59,693 bases of DNA from Ligilactobacillus pabuli (GTDB lineage Bacteria; Bacillota; Bacilli; Lactobacillales; Lactobacillaceae): positions 1 to 59,693 of the forward strand of contig NZ_BQXH01000015.1 in assembly GCF_022836475.1 (NCBI RefSeq), read 5' to 3'. Shown in pieces: positions 6,114-15,074 of this stretch. The notes under the pieces were generated by a model that saw nothing but the letters and a program-made list of their open reading frames with translations, was not told where the DNA came from and did no database searches. Within the stretch, counting starts at the first letter, position 1, and each line of letters opens with the position of its first letter. A program made the translations under genes and the position numbers.

Positions 6114-6962
6114 ATGGAGAATATGTTGATCGATTTTTTAAATGATTCTTATCAAGCTGATTTAGAAATAATTCATGATGTGGCGGGAAATCAACATCTA
6201 GCAGGGTATAGTACTTACCATCAAACTAACTTATTTGTCAAAATCTTTAAGGACCAAGCGATGTTTTATGCAGAACAACATGTAGATCAGGTCTACTGTC
6301 CAGATATTTTCATTGGAACAGTTATTTTTGGGGATAATTACGTGGTCGTGCTAAAAGATCGCCAGTTAACTGAAGTTGAGTTAAGTGAAATGAATGAGCA
6401 GCGTAGTTACCTATATGGGCGACTTTTAGCCAAGTTTCACCAAAAAGTAACGGGTAAAGTTGCTGTGCCCGTCAATTCCGATAGTTTGACACAACAAATT
6501 AAGTTTAAGCTGGCAGCATTAACTGATCCAGTTCATCAACAACAGGCCAAAGAGGTCTATTCCTTGCTCGAAGCTGATTTGCCTGCAGCACAGCGTGAAT
6601 ATCAAAAGTTGAAGAAGGTTGTTTTACATGGTGATTTTAGTTTGCGGAACATCATGCACCAACAGCAAGGCTATGTCTTATTAGACTTTGAAAGAGCACA
6701 CCTTGGTTGTCAGTATGAAGATTTCATCAAGTTCTTTTTTACAGAGGTTACGGATAAAAAATTACGGCAAAGCTTTATTGCAGGTTATCAATCTTTATTA
6801 GAGTTTGAAATTCCACAAAAGGCCTGTCAACAAACTTTATTGTATTTAACAGCTCTCGACATTTATCTGTTTCATGAATCGCATACTGAGAAAAAGTTTG
6901 GGGAAATTGCTGATCAGATGCTGGCAACGATTAGTTCCGGAGTACCCGTTTTGGAAATTTAA
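6114..6962 (+). CDS. Phosphotransferase-family protein (APH/choline kinase fold)
   Basis: This 282-residue kinase-like protein has the aminoglycoside/choline phosphotransferase signature: catalytic loop HGDFSLRNIM followed by the metal-binding VLLDFERAHLG. The N-terminal lobe has FVKIFKDQA, with a lysine in a strand suited to ATP binding. Such proteins phosphorylate small hydroxyl-bearing molecules; nothing here identifies the substrate, and resistance should not be assumed. GGAGG seven bases before the ATG at 6114 selects this start over one 18 bases upstream. It is followed closely by the glycosylase gene, and the two may share a transcript. Confidence 0.7.
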   Translation: MENMLIDFLNDSYQADLEIIHDVAGNQHLAGYSTYHQTNLFVKIFKDQAMFYAEQHVDQVYCPDIFIGTVIFGDNYVVVLKDRQLTEVELSEMNEQRSYLYGRLLAKFHQKVTGKVAVPVNSDSLTQQIKFKLAALTDPVHQQQAKEVYSLLEADLPAAQREYQKLKKVVLHGDFSLRNIMHQQQGYVLLDFERAHLGCQYEDFIKFFFTEVTDKKLRQSFIAGYQSLLEFEIPQKACQQTLLYLTALDIYLFHESHTEKKFGEIADQMLATISSGVPVLEI

Positions 6963-7040
6963 TTTTTTACCGGAATTTTGACCAAAAACCAGCTTTTTTT
7001 CGTATCTTCTTAGTAGAAAGCAAAAAATGGAGGTACAAGG

Positions 7041-7598
7041 ATGACAGAATGTGGTTGGGCAATTGATGCAAATGAACAGATGCAACGTTATCATGCGACT
7101 GAATGGGGTAAAGAAACACATGACGAACGGTTATTATTTGAATTACTAAGCTTAGAGATGATGCAGGCGGGTCTAAGTTGGCAAACCGTGTTAAATAAAA
7201 GGGCGGCTTTTCAGGAAGACTTTTGCAACTTTGAACCACAACAAGTTGCAAGTCTAACGGCTGCTGATTTGGCAAAATTAACCACCGATGCACGGATCAT
7301 TCGCAATCCACAAAAAATCAACGCCATTTACCACAATGCACAATTAGTGGTGAAACTTGAACAGCAAGGAAAAAGCCTAGATCAGATCTTGTGGGACTAC
7401 GTTGATGGTAAACCAGTGGTCAATCATTGGCGTCATCCAGAAGAAGTGCCAGCACAAACGATTCTATCGCGACGGATGGCCAAAGACTTGAAACGATTGG
7501 GCTTTAAATTTGTCGGACCAACAATTATCTATTCGTTGTTACAGGCAACGGGGATCGTGAATGATCATTTGGAATCATGTGCACATAAATATCATTAA
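7041..7598 (+). CDS. tag: DNA-3-methyladenine glycosylase I
   Basis: This protein of 185 residues, the normal length for Tag, removes 3-methyladenine from alkylated DNA as the first step of base excision repair. Family marks are the N-terminal CGWAIDANEQMQRYHATEWG, FELLSLEMMQAGLSW, IIRNPQKINAIYHNA and the C-terminal HLESCAHKYH. Cys4 and His18 near the start with His and Cys residues of HLESC match the zinc-binding set known in E. coli Tag. It starts at the ATG after GGAGG, 78 bases behind the phosphotransferase stop. A bidirectional terminator separates it from uspA. Confidence 0.93.
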   Translation: MTECGWAIDANEQMQRYHATEWGKETHDERLLFELLSLEMMQAGLSWQTVLNKRAAFQEDFCNFEPQQVASLTAADLAKLTTDARIIRNPQKINAIYHNAQLVVKLEQQGKSLDQILWDYVDGKPVVNHWRHPEEVPAQTILSRRMAKDLKRLGFKFVGPTIIYSLLQATGIVNDHLESCAHKYH

Positions 7599-7600
7599 TC

Positions 7601-7648
7601 AAAAACGACCAGTGTGCGGGATTAAGTTCTCGCACACTGGTCGTTTTG
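7601..7648. terminator. Bidirectional terminator
   Basis: AAAACGACCAGTGTGCG pairs with CGCACACTGGTCGTTTT. It lies between the convergent tag and uspA genes. Confidence 0.9.
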
Positions 7649-7653
7649 CCTAG

Positions 7654-8154
7654 TTATTCTTTTTCAAAGCCTTTACGTTGTTCTTTGCTTAAAGCTGGTT
7701 TGTTATCTAAATCAGTCCGAACAACTAAAACGTCGCATTTAGCGTTTCTAGTGACATATTCAGTAACAGAGCCAACTAAGATCCGTTCCACGGCGTTCAA
7801 ACCTGTGGCACCGATCATAATTAAATCGATGTCGTTTTCCGCAGGGAGATCTTTAGCAATCACAACTTTAGGAGCACCATATTCAATCGAATAATCAATG
7901 TGCTTGATGCCTTCTTTTTTGGCATCTTCAAGATAGCCTTCAATTGTTTTTCTAGCGGTGGCAGTGACTTCTTCAACCATAGCAGTGTCAAAACTGGAAA
8001 TATTTTGAAAAGCACGAGTATCAACGACATGAACTAAATGAATCGAACTGTCATCACCATTTCGTTTGGCAACATTAACAGCTTTTCTAAAAGCTAATTC
8101 TGCTTCATAAGAACCATCGACTGGAACTAAAATTTTTTGATATGTTTGCAGCAT
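7654..8154 (-). CDS. Universal stress protein UspA family
   Basis: This 166-residue single Usp domain has the N-terminal strand YQKILVPVDGSYEAELAFRKA, the ATP-loop motif GATGLNAVERILVGSVTEYVT (G-2x-G-9x-G(S/T)) and the closing strand CDVLVVR. These are the ATP-binding marks of the UspFG/MJ0577-like class. It has a charged C-terminal tail (KEQRKGFEKE). AAAGG is nine bases from the ATG at 8154; an in-frame ATG nine bases earlier abuts the ribosome site. It is a single-gene unit of cytoplasmic stress response type, precise role unknown. Confidence 0.88.
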   Translation of the reverse strand: MLQTYQKILVPVDGSYEAELAFRKAVNVAKRNGDDSSIHLVHVVDTRAFQNISSFDTAMVEEVTATARKTIEGYLEDAKKEGIKHIDYSIEYGAPKVVIAKDLPAENDIDLIMIGATGLNAVERILVGSVTEYVTRNAKCDVLVVRTDLDNKPALSKEQRKGFEKE

Positions 8155-8240
8155 GATGCTCATCCTTTCTTGATCCTCACCTTAATTTTAACTATCTTTG
8201 TCCAAAAAATAAAGTAAAATCCTTTGATTTATGTGAAAAC

Positions 8241-8528
8241 TCACAAAGTATATCCCCATAAAACGAAAGGTACGATAAAACTAGTCAATACATCTGAAGC
8301 AATGACTACAATTAGCAGCCAAGTTGGTGCATAAAAGAGTGTTAGCAGTGTTAAACAACCACAGAGTATCATTAACACTCCAAAAACAGTACAAAAAAGT
8401 CCTAGACCTCGTTCTGTTTCTGGGTGAAAAACTAGAAAGGGCCGGTGACGGTTTTTAAATAAATACGTACCGAGCACCAAAACAATAATGGCTAAAAAAA
8501 TCAACAGGATATTAATTAATAGGTCCAT
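8241..8528 (-). CDS. Small three-helix membrane protein
   Basis: This 95-residue protein is nearly all hydrophobic: an N-terminal helix (INILLIFLAIIVLVLGTYLF), a short polar stretch with KNRHRPFLVFHPETERGLG, then two further helices. AAAGGAG six bases before the ATG at 8528 sets the start; an upstream in-frame ATG at 8546 has no ribosome site. It lies between uspA and the 6S-type RNA, all on the minus strand. I do not recognise a named family, only the general type of small lactobacillus membrane protein. Confidence 0.65.
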   Translation of the reverse strand: MDLLINILLIFLAIIVLVLGTYLFKNRHRPFLVFHPETERGLGLFCTVFGVLMILCGCLTLLTLFYAPTWLLIVVIASDVLTSFIVPFVLWGYTL

Positions 8529-8587
8529 GGAAAGCTCCTTTGTCAAAAAATATTGGTTTTTAGCTGGAGTCAGCTTTTAACGGCATA

Positions 8588-8817
8588 AAAAGAACGGCCT
8601 AGAAAACTAGACCGTCACAAAGATAAACTTTGTAATTCCGTCGGCACCGTTAATCACCTCGGTAGTTGAACCCGCGTTAAAGCAGGAGTGCCATTCTTTG
8701 TTTGGCTGTGGGACTCAAGTGATATGAGATGCCAGACCCCAGACATTTGAATGGCTCAAAGTAACGATAATTGTTCGGTCAACCTTACATTGTGAGGTAA
8801 GGCGTATGCCACAGAAC
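8588..8817 (-). ncRNA. ssrS: 6S RNA (RNA polymerase-binding regulatory RNA)
   Basis: A perfect TATAAT at 8823–8828 (minus) starts a non-coding transcript that ends in a hairpin (8594–8615) with a U run. Its ends form a long closing stem: the 5' segment UUCUGU..GGCAU pairs with the 3' segment GUGCC..ACGGAA, giving a long, mostly double-stranded RNA of about 185 bases plus the terminator. That shape is characteristic of 6S RNA, which mimics an open promoter. Its place directly after rarA agrees with the B. subtilis 6S-1 gene, which lies in the aspS–yrvM–yrvN(rarA) region. Identification is structural and contextual, without a covariance search. Confidence 0.7.
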
Positions 8818-8829
8818 TCGTAATTATAG

Positions 8830-9103
8830 TAACATAAAGCGCATTCTAATGCAATTCAGTATGTCTCTAAAAATTATCATAATGATTACTGAAAAATTAA
8901 TAAATAAGCAAAACAAACGATTAGATTGACTTAATTTTTGCCTGATTCCGAACAAAGTTAACAGATCAAACTATAAAAATTAAGTGTTTCCACATCGTTT
9001 CTTTTGTGCAATAAAAATATTTTTCCGCAAAAAAAACTAAAAAGATTCTTTATTGCACAATTTGACCCAAAAATTGACCCAAATTTACGGATGGGGCTCA
9101 GAA
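8830..9103. other. AT-rich spacer with inverted and direct repeats
   Basis: There is no open frame of note. TTGTGCAATAAA (9004–9015) is repeated as its exact reverse complement at 9049–9060, 33 bases apart. Just after, TTGACCCAAA occurs twice (at about 9061 and 9073) on the rarA side. The function is unknown; it lies between the end of rarA and the 6S promoter, so it could be an extended terminator or a regulatory site. Confidence 0.5.
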
Positions 9104-10372
9104 CTATTTTTGGGCATGTTTGAGTAACTCGTATTGTTTTTTAAATGCTTGTTCAATGCGTCCATTTTCTTTAGGCTGATAGTATTGCTTATTTTTTATT
9201 TTTTGCGGCAAATAAGTTTGTTTGACCCAATCGTGGGGAAAGTCATGAGGAAACTTATAGTCAGTTCCACGTCCGAGTTTAGCAGCCCCTTGATAATGTG
9301 CATCCTTTAAAGTGTCAGGAACATCACCATAATTACCGGCTCTGATATCTGCGATTGCGGCATCGATGGCTTGGATCGCTGAGTTGGATTTGGGAGATAC
9401 ACACAGCTCAATCACAGCATTAGCTAATGGAATTCGCGCTTCTGGCAGGCCAATTTTTTCCGCGGCAGTCACAGCGGAAACTGTCCGGGCAGCTGCGGCA
9501 GGATTGGCGAGCCCAATATCTTCATAAGCAATTGTGAGTAAGCGACGGTTGACAGAAATTAAATCACCAGCTTCTAACAAACGTGCCAGATAGTGCAGGG
9601 CAGCGTCAGCATCTGAACCGCGAATGGACTTTTGAAAAGCAGAAATCACATCATAATGTGCATCACCGTCTTTATCTTGAACCAGCGCTTTACGTTGCAA
9701 ACATTCTTCAACAATGGGTAAATCAAGAATGATCTGACCTTCATCATTTGGCGGAGTCGATTTAGCAGCCAACTCCAAGGCATTTAAAGTACTGCGTAAG
9801 TCTCCATGGGTTGCTTGGCTCAAATGAGTCATGGCTTCAGGAGAGACTTCTAAGTCTAAATCTCCGAGGCCATTGGTCGTATCAGTTAAGGCACGATTAA
9901 TTGCCTGAGTGATATCTGCTGCTGTTAATGGTTTGACTTCATAAATTTGTGTCCGACTTCGAATCGCAGGGTTAATGGATATATAGGGATTTTCTGTCGT
10001 TGCTCCAATTAAGATGATACTGCCATTTTCTAAGTGGGGCAGTAAGAAATCTTGTTTTGGTTTGGTTAAACGATGAATCTCATCCAGCATTAACACGACC
10101 GTTCCGCTCATTTTAGCTTCTGCCGCAATTGCTTCTAAATCCTTTTTTGAATCTGTGGCAGCATTTAAAGTTCGAAAAGCATATTTGGTTGAACCGGCAA
10201 TGGCACTAGCAATACTAGTTTTCCCTGTGCCAGGAGGACCGTATAAAATCATCGATGAAAGCAAACGTGCTTTGACCATTCGCTCAATGATCTTTCCTGG
10301 GCCGACTAGGTGCTGTTGGCCGACAATATCTTCAATTTTTTTGGGACGCATCCGATACGCAAGTGGTTTCAT
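9104..10372 (-). CDS. rarA: Replication-associated recombination protein A (AAA+ ATPase)
   Basis: This 422-residue RarA/MgsA (YrvN) protein acts at stalled replication forks and interacts with SSB. The N-terminus is MKPLAYRMRPKKIEDIVGQ, the Walker A GPPGTGKTS is at 45–53, the Walker B is VLMLDEIHR, sensor 1 is IGATTENP, and the C-terminal clamp-loader-like tetramerisation region has RRLLTIAYEDIGLANP and ALHYLARLLEAGD. GAAGGAGG five bases before the ATG at 10372 shows that the in-frame start 30 bases upstream is not used. It is monocistronic, with the 6S RNA gene next on the same strand. Confidence 0.95.
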   Translation of the reverse strand: MKPLAYRMRPKKIEDIVGQQHLVGPGKIIERMVKARLLSSMILYGPPGTGKTSIASAIAGSTKYAFRTLNAATDSKKDLEAIAAEAKMSGTVVLMLDEIHRLTKPKQDFLLPHLENGSIILIGATTENPYISINPAIRSRTQIYEVKPLTAADITQAINRALTDTTNGLGDLDLEVSPEAMTHLSQATHGDLRSTLNALELAAKSTPPNDEGQIILDLPIVEECLQRKALVQDKDGDAHYDVISAFQKSIRGSDADAALHYLARLLEAGDLISVNRRLLTIAYEDIGLANPAAAARTVSAVTAAEKIGLPEARIPLANAVIELCVSPKSNSAIQAIDAAIADIRAGNYGDVPDTLKDAHYQGAAKLGRGTDYKFPHDFPHDWVKQTYLPQKIKNKQYYQPKENGRIEQAFKKQYELLKHAQK

Positions 10373-10431
10373 TTTTTCCTCCTTCGTCCAAGTGTTTTTC
10401 ATTTAGTTGTAATTAACAAATTCCTATATCA

Positions 10432-10446
10432 AAGCGATTATCGCTT
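10432..10446. promoter_or_regulatory. 15-base palindrome upstream of rarA
   Basis: AAGCGATTATCGCTT is a perfect palindrome about a central T, and GGCGATTAAGCC follows a few bases away. It lies about 60 bases before the rarA start and could be an operator or an RNA hairpin in the leader. Confidence 0.35.
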
Positions 10447-10524
10447 ATTTTACGGCGATTAAGCCAGAAAGATAATTGATAAGTACAAGAAGGCTTTAAC
10501 TAGTTAATTTGAGGATAAAAAGTG

Positions 10525-10558
10525 TATAAAAAAAGCCCGCTAGGCGAGCTTTTTCGAT
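10525..10558 (-). terminator. Terminator of rpsD
   Basis: On the minus strand, AAAGCTCGCC and GGCGGGCTTT-like arms form a stem (AGCTCGCCTAGCGGGCT) followed by seven T. Confidence 0.8.
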
Positions 10559-10565
10559 AGCAATT

Positions 10566-11174
10566 TTAGCTAAGTTGGTTGTAGTATTCAACGATCAATG
10601 ATTCGTCGATATTTGCATCAAGTTCTTCACGTTCTGGCAAACGAACGAGTGAACCTTCCATTTTGTTTTCATCAAATGAAACAAATGCTGGGCGACCAAC
10701 AACAGCTTCCAAGGCATCCTTTACGACTTGTAAGTTCATTGAACGTTCACGTAAAGAAATAACTTGGCCAGGTTTTACTTCGTATGAAGGGATGTCAAGA
10801 CGCTTGCCATCGACAGTAATGTGACCATGGTTAACTAATTGACGAGCCTGACGACGAGTAGTAGCCAAACCTAAACGGTAAACAACGTTGTCCAAACGAC
10901 GTTCGAGCAAGATCATGAAGTTATCACCGTGCTTACCTTCGCGAATCTTACCAGCTTTCAAGAACAAGTTGTAAAATTGGCGTTCTGACAAACCGTATGT
11001 CATACGCAGCTTTTGCTTTTCTTGTAATTGAAGACCGTATTCTGAAAGTTTACGACGGTTGTTTTGACCGTGTTGACCTGGAGCATATGGACGACGAGCT
11101 AATTCTTTACCTGTACCTGAAAGTGAAATGCCTAAACGGCGAGAAACTTTCCATGATGGACCTGTATAACGCAT
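10566..11174 (-). CDS. rpsD: 30S ribosomal protein S4
   Basis: This 202-residue primary 16S rRNA-binding protein starts [18 protein letters not shown], as Gram-positive S4 proteins do. The S4 RNA-binding domain ([23 protein letters not shown]) is in the middle and the family C-terminus [11 protein letters not shown] is present. The zinc-binding cysteines found in some S4 forms are absent (Cys-minus form). It has a strong GGAGG ribosome site, stands alone as in B. subtilis, and has a structured leader that could support feedback control. Confidence 0.98.
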   Translation of the reverse strand: MRYTGPSWKVSRRLGISLSGTGKELARRPYAPGQHGQNNRRKLSEYGLQLQEKQKLRMTYGLSERQFYNLFLKAGKIREGKHGDNFMILLERRLDNVVYRLGLATTRRQARQLVNHGHITVDGKRLDIPSYEVKPGQVISLRERSMNLQVVKDALEAVVGRPAFVSFDENKMEGSLVRLPEREELDANIDESLIVEYYNQLS

Positions 11175-11339
11175 AATAAAATTCCTCCAAATAATTTTTA
11201 TGGAGTAAAATAATCCGTGTGGATTTAGTATTCGTGCAGTTTGTTCTAGGTTTTCGCTTTTGCAGCCGAAAAGTTACTGACTAAACCAAATTGGCAACAA
11301 ACTGTTGACGTTCTTACCATCCACTGCTGCATTATTTTA
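11175..11339 (-). promoter_or_regulatory. rpsD promoter and leader
   Basis: A TAAAAT -10-like box at 11334–11339 (minus) precedes a 150-base untranslated leader that contains a CTTTTCGGCTGCAAAAG-type hairpin and the GGAGG site. S4 commonly represses its own synthesis by binding its leader in Firmicutes; that this leader does so is inference. Confidence 0.4.
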
Positions 11340-11423
11340 CACAATAACTAATCTAGCAGGTTTCGATTGGAAAGTCAATTGAAACCTGCCGAAAATGTTT
11401 TTAAAGTGGGTCTCAAATAGCTA

Positions 11424-11873
11424 TTAGAGATGATTTATTAAGGCTGCAACAAATTTCATTAATAGTTCTTGGTCTTGACTGCTAAAACGGTCGAGCACAG
11501 GTGAATCGATATCTAGGACACCAATTTGTTGGTCACCCTTACTCAAGGGGAGGACAATTTCTGAGCGACTGGCTGAATCACAGGCGATATGTCCTGGAAA
11601 TTGGTTAACATCAGCAACACGTAAAACTTGCTGCTCACTGAAAGCTCGTCCACAAACTCCCGCATCCAGGTTAATGTGCATACAGGCGACTTTGCCTTGG
11701 AAAGGACCGAGATTTAATACTTTAGTTTCAGTGTCATACAGATAAAAGCCAGCCCAGCTAATTTTGGGGAGCTCTTCGAATAAGAGGGCACTTGCATTGG
11801 ACAAATTAGCGATGAAATTATGTTCATCTGCCAGTAAAGCATCAAGCTGCTGGACCAATAATGGTTGATTCAT
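11424..11873 (-). CDS. Free methionine-(R)-sulfoxide reductase (GAF domain)
   Basis: This 149-residue single GAF domain belongs to the fRMsr (YebR/YtsP) family, which reduces free methionine-R-sulfoxide. The three redox cysteines are all present: Cys64 in ACMHI, Cys74 in GVCGRA and Cys98 in HIACDSASRSEIV. SWAGFYLY and IGVLDIDSP are further family marks. It sits between rpsD and ezrA (divergent), as ytsP does near these genes in other Firmicutes. A GGAGG site precedes the ATG. It is a cytoplasmic oxidative-damage repair enzyme. Confidence 0.92.
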   Translation of the reverse strand: MNQPLLVQQLDALLADEHNFIANLSNASALLFEELPKISWAGFYLYDTETKVLNLGPFQGKVACMHINLDAGVCGRAFSEQQVLRVADVNQFPGHIACDSASRSEIVLPLSKGDQQIGVLDIDSPVLDRFSSQDQELLMKFVAALINHL

Positions 11874-12052
11874 TTAATTTCCTCCATTAAAATCATATAT
11901 TAACTTATTTTCTTATGGTATAATTATGGATAGATTTTAAACTGAATTGGTGTGGATAGCAACTATTAATTATGATTGTTCATGTGTTGATAGCTGGTCA
12001 GACACATAGTTTTATGAATACAAAATGAAAGAGATATAAAGGATGGGGTTTC

Positions 12053-13771
12053 ATGGTAGTCTTGTTAATTGCGGTCATTGTGATCGCTATCGTTGCATAT
12101 CTTGCAATACTGTATTTTCAACGGAGCTATAGCGAAGCAATCACCGTAGAAAAAAATAAAGTAGAAAAAATGGCGAATGAGTCATTAGAAGATCAGTTGG
12201 CTAAGATTAGTCAGCTTAATCTCTCAGGTGAAAGCTTGACAGAATTTGAGACCTTGGATAAGGGCTACCATTTTTTAAAGAATAGGGAATTACCTGAATT
12301 ATCGGAACTGTTAAATGATCTCACAGATGCAGTGCATCATTACCAATTTATGCGAGTTTCACGAGAAATCAAGCTTGTGCAGCAAAAAACTGCTGGGGCT
12401 GAGCAACATGCAAGTGAAATTAAAGAGAAGTTAGACCTGATCCAGACTAGCACTAAGCAGCATGAGAATATTTTGAAAGAATTACAGGAAAAATATCAGT
12501 CATTACGGACTGTTTTACTAACTAAGAACTTTTCTTTTGGCCCTGGGATCGATGCTTTAGAAGAAAAATCCGCTGAAATTGAAGAAGACTTTGGCAAATA
12601 TACTAAATATTCTGAAAGTGGCGATTTTGTTAGCTCCGAGGAACCGTTAAACAAGCTCAGGTCGGACATGGACGCCATTGAAGATGCTGTTGAACAAATT
12701 CCACCGATTTTTAAGAATTTACACAATGTCTTTCCTGAACAGTTAGAAGAATTAACTGCTGGAATAAAACAAATGAAAGACAACCATTGTATTTTTACGA
12801 CTGATCTTTCAGCTAAAGTGGCAGAAATTACTAAAGAATGTCAAGAAAATGAACATAATTTGGCGGATTTGAACTTAGCGGCTGCTAGCGAATTAGATGA
12901 ACAAATTGTGACAGAAATCGACCATGTCTATGCTGAAATCGAAAGCGAGTATGCAGCAGCAACGATTTTAGGAAATAAGTTCCAAGAATTAGGTCAGTTT
13001 TTAAACCACGCACAACAGCAACAAAAGGAATTGAAAATCGAACTTGATCGTTTGGGTCAAAATTATACTTTTAATAACCAAGAAGAAGAACGAGCTGCTC
13101 AATTAGACCAACAGCTAAATGAAATTCAGCAACACTATACTCAGCTAGAACAAACTAAAGAAAAGAAGCAAGATCTAGTTTGTTCAACCGCTGTGGCACA
13201 GTTAGATGATGACAAAGAACGTCTAACAAATGCAGAAAAAGAGCAGCAGGCAATTAATGCTGGAATTTCTGGTTTATGGAAAGAAGAAAAAGATGCTCTA
13301 GACGCGGTGGAAAATTTTGACACTGAGATCCACCGGATGAAGCGAGAAGTTGAAAAGTTAAACTTGCCTGGCTTACCAGAAGACTACTTAGAATACTTTT
13401 TCAAGGTTAGCGATGAAATCGAAGCTCTAGACGCTGAATTAAACAAAATGAAAATTGATATGGCTGAAATTACACGCAGCTTGATCAATACGCAGTCTGA
13501 TTTAGACGTTTTAAATAATAAAACCATTGAAATTAAGGATAGTTCAATGTTGGCTGAACGGTTGCTACAATATTCCAATCGTTATCGGAATCGTTATCCA
13601 GAAGTGGAACAGGCTTACCAACAGTCACTAATTGCCTTTGAAAAAGAATTTGCATACGTAGAGGCTTTGGATAACATTTCGCAGGCAATCGATACGGTTG
13701 AACCTGGGGCTTTTAAACGAATCTCAGAACAGTTTGAAGCAGAAAAGGATTCATTGAATACTTTAGTTTAA
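12053..13771 (+). CDS. ezrA: Septation ring formation regulator EzrA
   Basis: This 572-residue protein has one N-terminal transmembrane helix (VVLLIAVIVIAIVAYLAILYF) with very few residues outside, and the rest is a cytoplasmic spectrin-like coiled coil rich in Glu, Lys and Gln. This is the EzrA layout; the protein binds FtsZ and restrains extra Z rings. The stretch near residues 505–520 (LLQYSNRYRNRYPEVEQAY) matches the conserved C-terminal QNR patch region. A TATAAT box lies at about 11920, with GGATGGGG before the ATG. It is followed by a terminator and then the desulfurase–thiI pair, the order known in Bacillus. Confidence 0.93.
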   Translation: MVVLLIAVIVIAIVAYLAILYFQRSYSEAITVEKNKVEKMANESLEDQLAKISQLNLSGESLTEFETLDKGYHFLKNRELPELSELLNDLTDAVHHYQFMRVSREIKLVQQKTAGAEQHASEIKEKLDLIQTSTKQHENILKELQEKYQSLRTVLLTKNFSFGPGIDALEEKSAEIEEDFGKYTKYSESGDFVSSEEPLNKLRSDMDAIEDAVEQIPPIFKNLHNVFPEQLEELTAGIKQMKDNHCIFTTDLSAKVAEITKECQENEHNLADLNLAAASELDEQIVTEIDHVYAEIESEYAAATILGNKFQELGQFLNHAQQQQKELKIELDRLGQNYTFNNQEEERAAQLDQQLNEIQQHYTQLEQTKEKKQDLVCSTAVAQLDDDKERLTNAEKEQQAINAGISGLWKEEKDALDAVENFDTEIHRMKREVEKLNLPGLPEDYLEYFFKVSDEIEALDAELNKMKIDMAEITRSLINTQSDLDVLNNKTIEIKDSSMLAERLLQYSNRYRNRYPEVEQAYQQSLIAFEKEFAYVEALDNISQAIDTVEPGAFKRISEQFEAEKDSLNTLV

Positions 13772-13798
13772 TGATATTAATTAAAATCAATGAGATGG

Positions 13799-13834
13799 TA
13801 AAGCGCTCGTAGCGATACGGCGCTTTATTTTATG
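13799..13834 (+). terminator. Terminator after ezrA
   Basis: AAAGCGC and GCGCTTT form the stem, followed by a T-rich stretch. Confidence 0.75.
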
Positions 13835-13910
13835 GACTGGAAAATAGACTTGTAAACTTTCTATGAAATGTTTACAATTGGTAAGAAAAATAATTTGAGA
13901 AGGATGAATA

Positions 13911-15062
13911 ATGATATATTTTGATAACAGTGCAACAACAAAAGTCGCTCCCCAAGTACTAGAAACATACCGAACTGTTAGCGACAAGATTTGGGGCAAC
14001 CCTTCATCTTTGCACGCTTTAGGAGAAACAGCAGATAACTTATTAGAACAATCACGGCGGCAAATTGCGCAGCTATTAGGTTGCCAGCCACATGAAATCT
14101 TTTTTACGAGTGGTGGGACCGAAGGCGATAATTGGGTCATTAAGGGTACAGCTTTTGCTAAACGTGAATTTGGTAAACACATTATTACTTCATCAATCGA
14201 ACATCCAGCTGTTTTAAATTCGATGGCGCAACTAGAAAAATTGGGCTTTGATGTGACTTATTTGCCAGTTGATCAGAATGGCCGAGTTCAAGCTAAAGAT
14301 GTTAAAGAAGCGTTACGTCCTGACACAATTTTAGTCTCTGTCATGGCAATCAATAACGAAGTGGGTTCAATTCAACCTTTGGCAGAAATTGGTGAAATTT
14401 TACGTTCACATCCTAACGTTCACTTCCATGTTGATGCCGTGCAAGGAATTGGTAAGGGAATCGGTGAACTGCTGAAAAATGAACGAATTGATTTTTTGAC
14501 TTTCTCTGGTCATAAATTTCACGCCCCACGAGGAATTGGATTTATTTATAAAAAGACTGGCCGAATGATTGAACCACTGATGGCTGGCGGTGGACAAGAA
14601 AAGAACCAGCGCAGTGGAACTGAAAATTTGCCTGCAATTGCAGGTATGGCCAAAGCATTACGTTTGCTGCTGGAAAATGAAACTGAGAATGTGCAAAAAG
14701 AACGTGCCATCAAGCAAAAAATTTACGACCATGTTGCTAATTTAGAAAATGTGACTGTCTTTTCAACAGTCGATGAGTTTTCTTCACCGCATATTTTGTG
14801 CTTTACCATCGACGGTGTTCGAGGGGAAACAATCGTACACGCCTTTGAACAGGAAGATATTTACATTTCAACGACCAGTGCATGTTCTTCTAAAAAGGGA
14901 ACTGTTTCAGGGACTTTAAATGCGATGCATGTTCCGGAAAAAATTGCGACCTCAGCAGTTCGGGTCAGTTTAGATGAAAATAATACGTTAGCAGAAGCAA
15001 CGACTTTCAATCAGGCATTTGATAAAATTTATGCACGTTTTGAAGAGGTTTTTGCAAAATAG
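13911..15062 (+). CDS. nifZ: Cysteine desulfurase (NifZ-type) dedicated to ThiI
   Basis: This 383-residue PLP enzyme removes sulfur from cysteine as a persulfide. PLP-binding Lys202 lies in SGHKFHAPRG; other marks are YFDNSATT at the start, FTSGGTEGDN, and HVDAVQGIGK. The persulfide Cys325 is in TSACSSKKG, a longer mobile loop than in the second desulfurase of this window. It ends 12 bases before thiI, so sulfur is probably handed directly to ThiI, as shown for the Bacillus NifZ–ThiI pair. The ATG at 13911 has a GAAGGATG site. Confidence 0.9.
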   Translation: MIYFDNSATTKVAPQVLETYRTVSDKIWGNPSSLHALGETADNLLEQSRRQIAQLLGCQPHEIFFTSGGTEGDNWVIKGTAFAKREFGKHIITSSIEHPAVLNSMAQLEKLGFDVTYLPVDQNGRVQAKDVKEALRPDTILVSVMAINNEVGSIQPLAEIGEILRSHPNVHFHVDAVQGIGKGIGELLKNERIDFLTFSGHKFHAPRGIGFIYKKTGRMIEPLMAGGGQEKNQRSGTENLPAIAGMAKALRLLLENETENVQKERAIKQKIYDHVANLENVTVFSTVDEFSSPHILCFTIDGVRGETIVHAFEQEDIYISTTSACSSKKGTVSGTLNAMHVPEKIATSAVRVSLDENNTLAEATTFNQAFDKIYARFEEVFAK

Positions 15063-15074
15063 AAAGGATCACAG

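Noticed and set aside
6967-7293. Minus-strand frames over the tag gene
   Set aside because: They overlap a clear glycosylase gene and show no family features.
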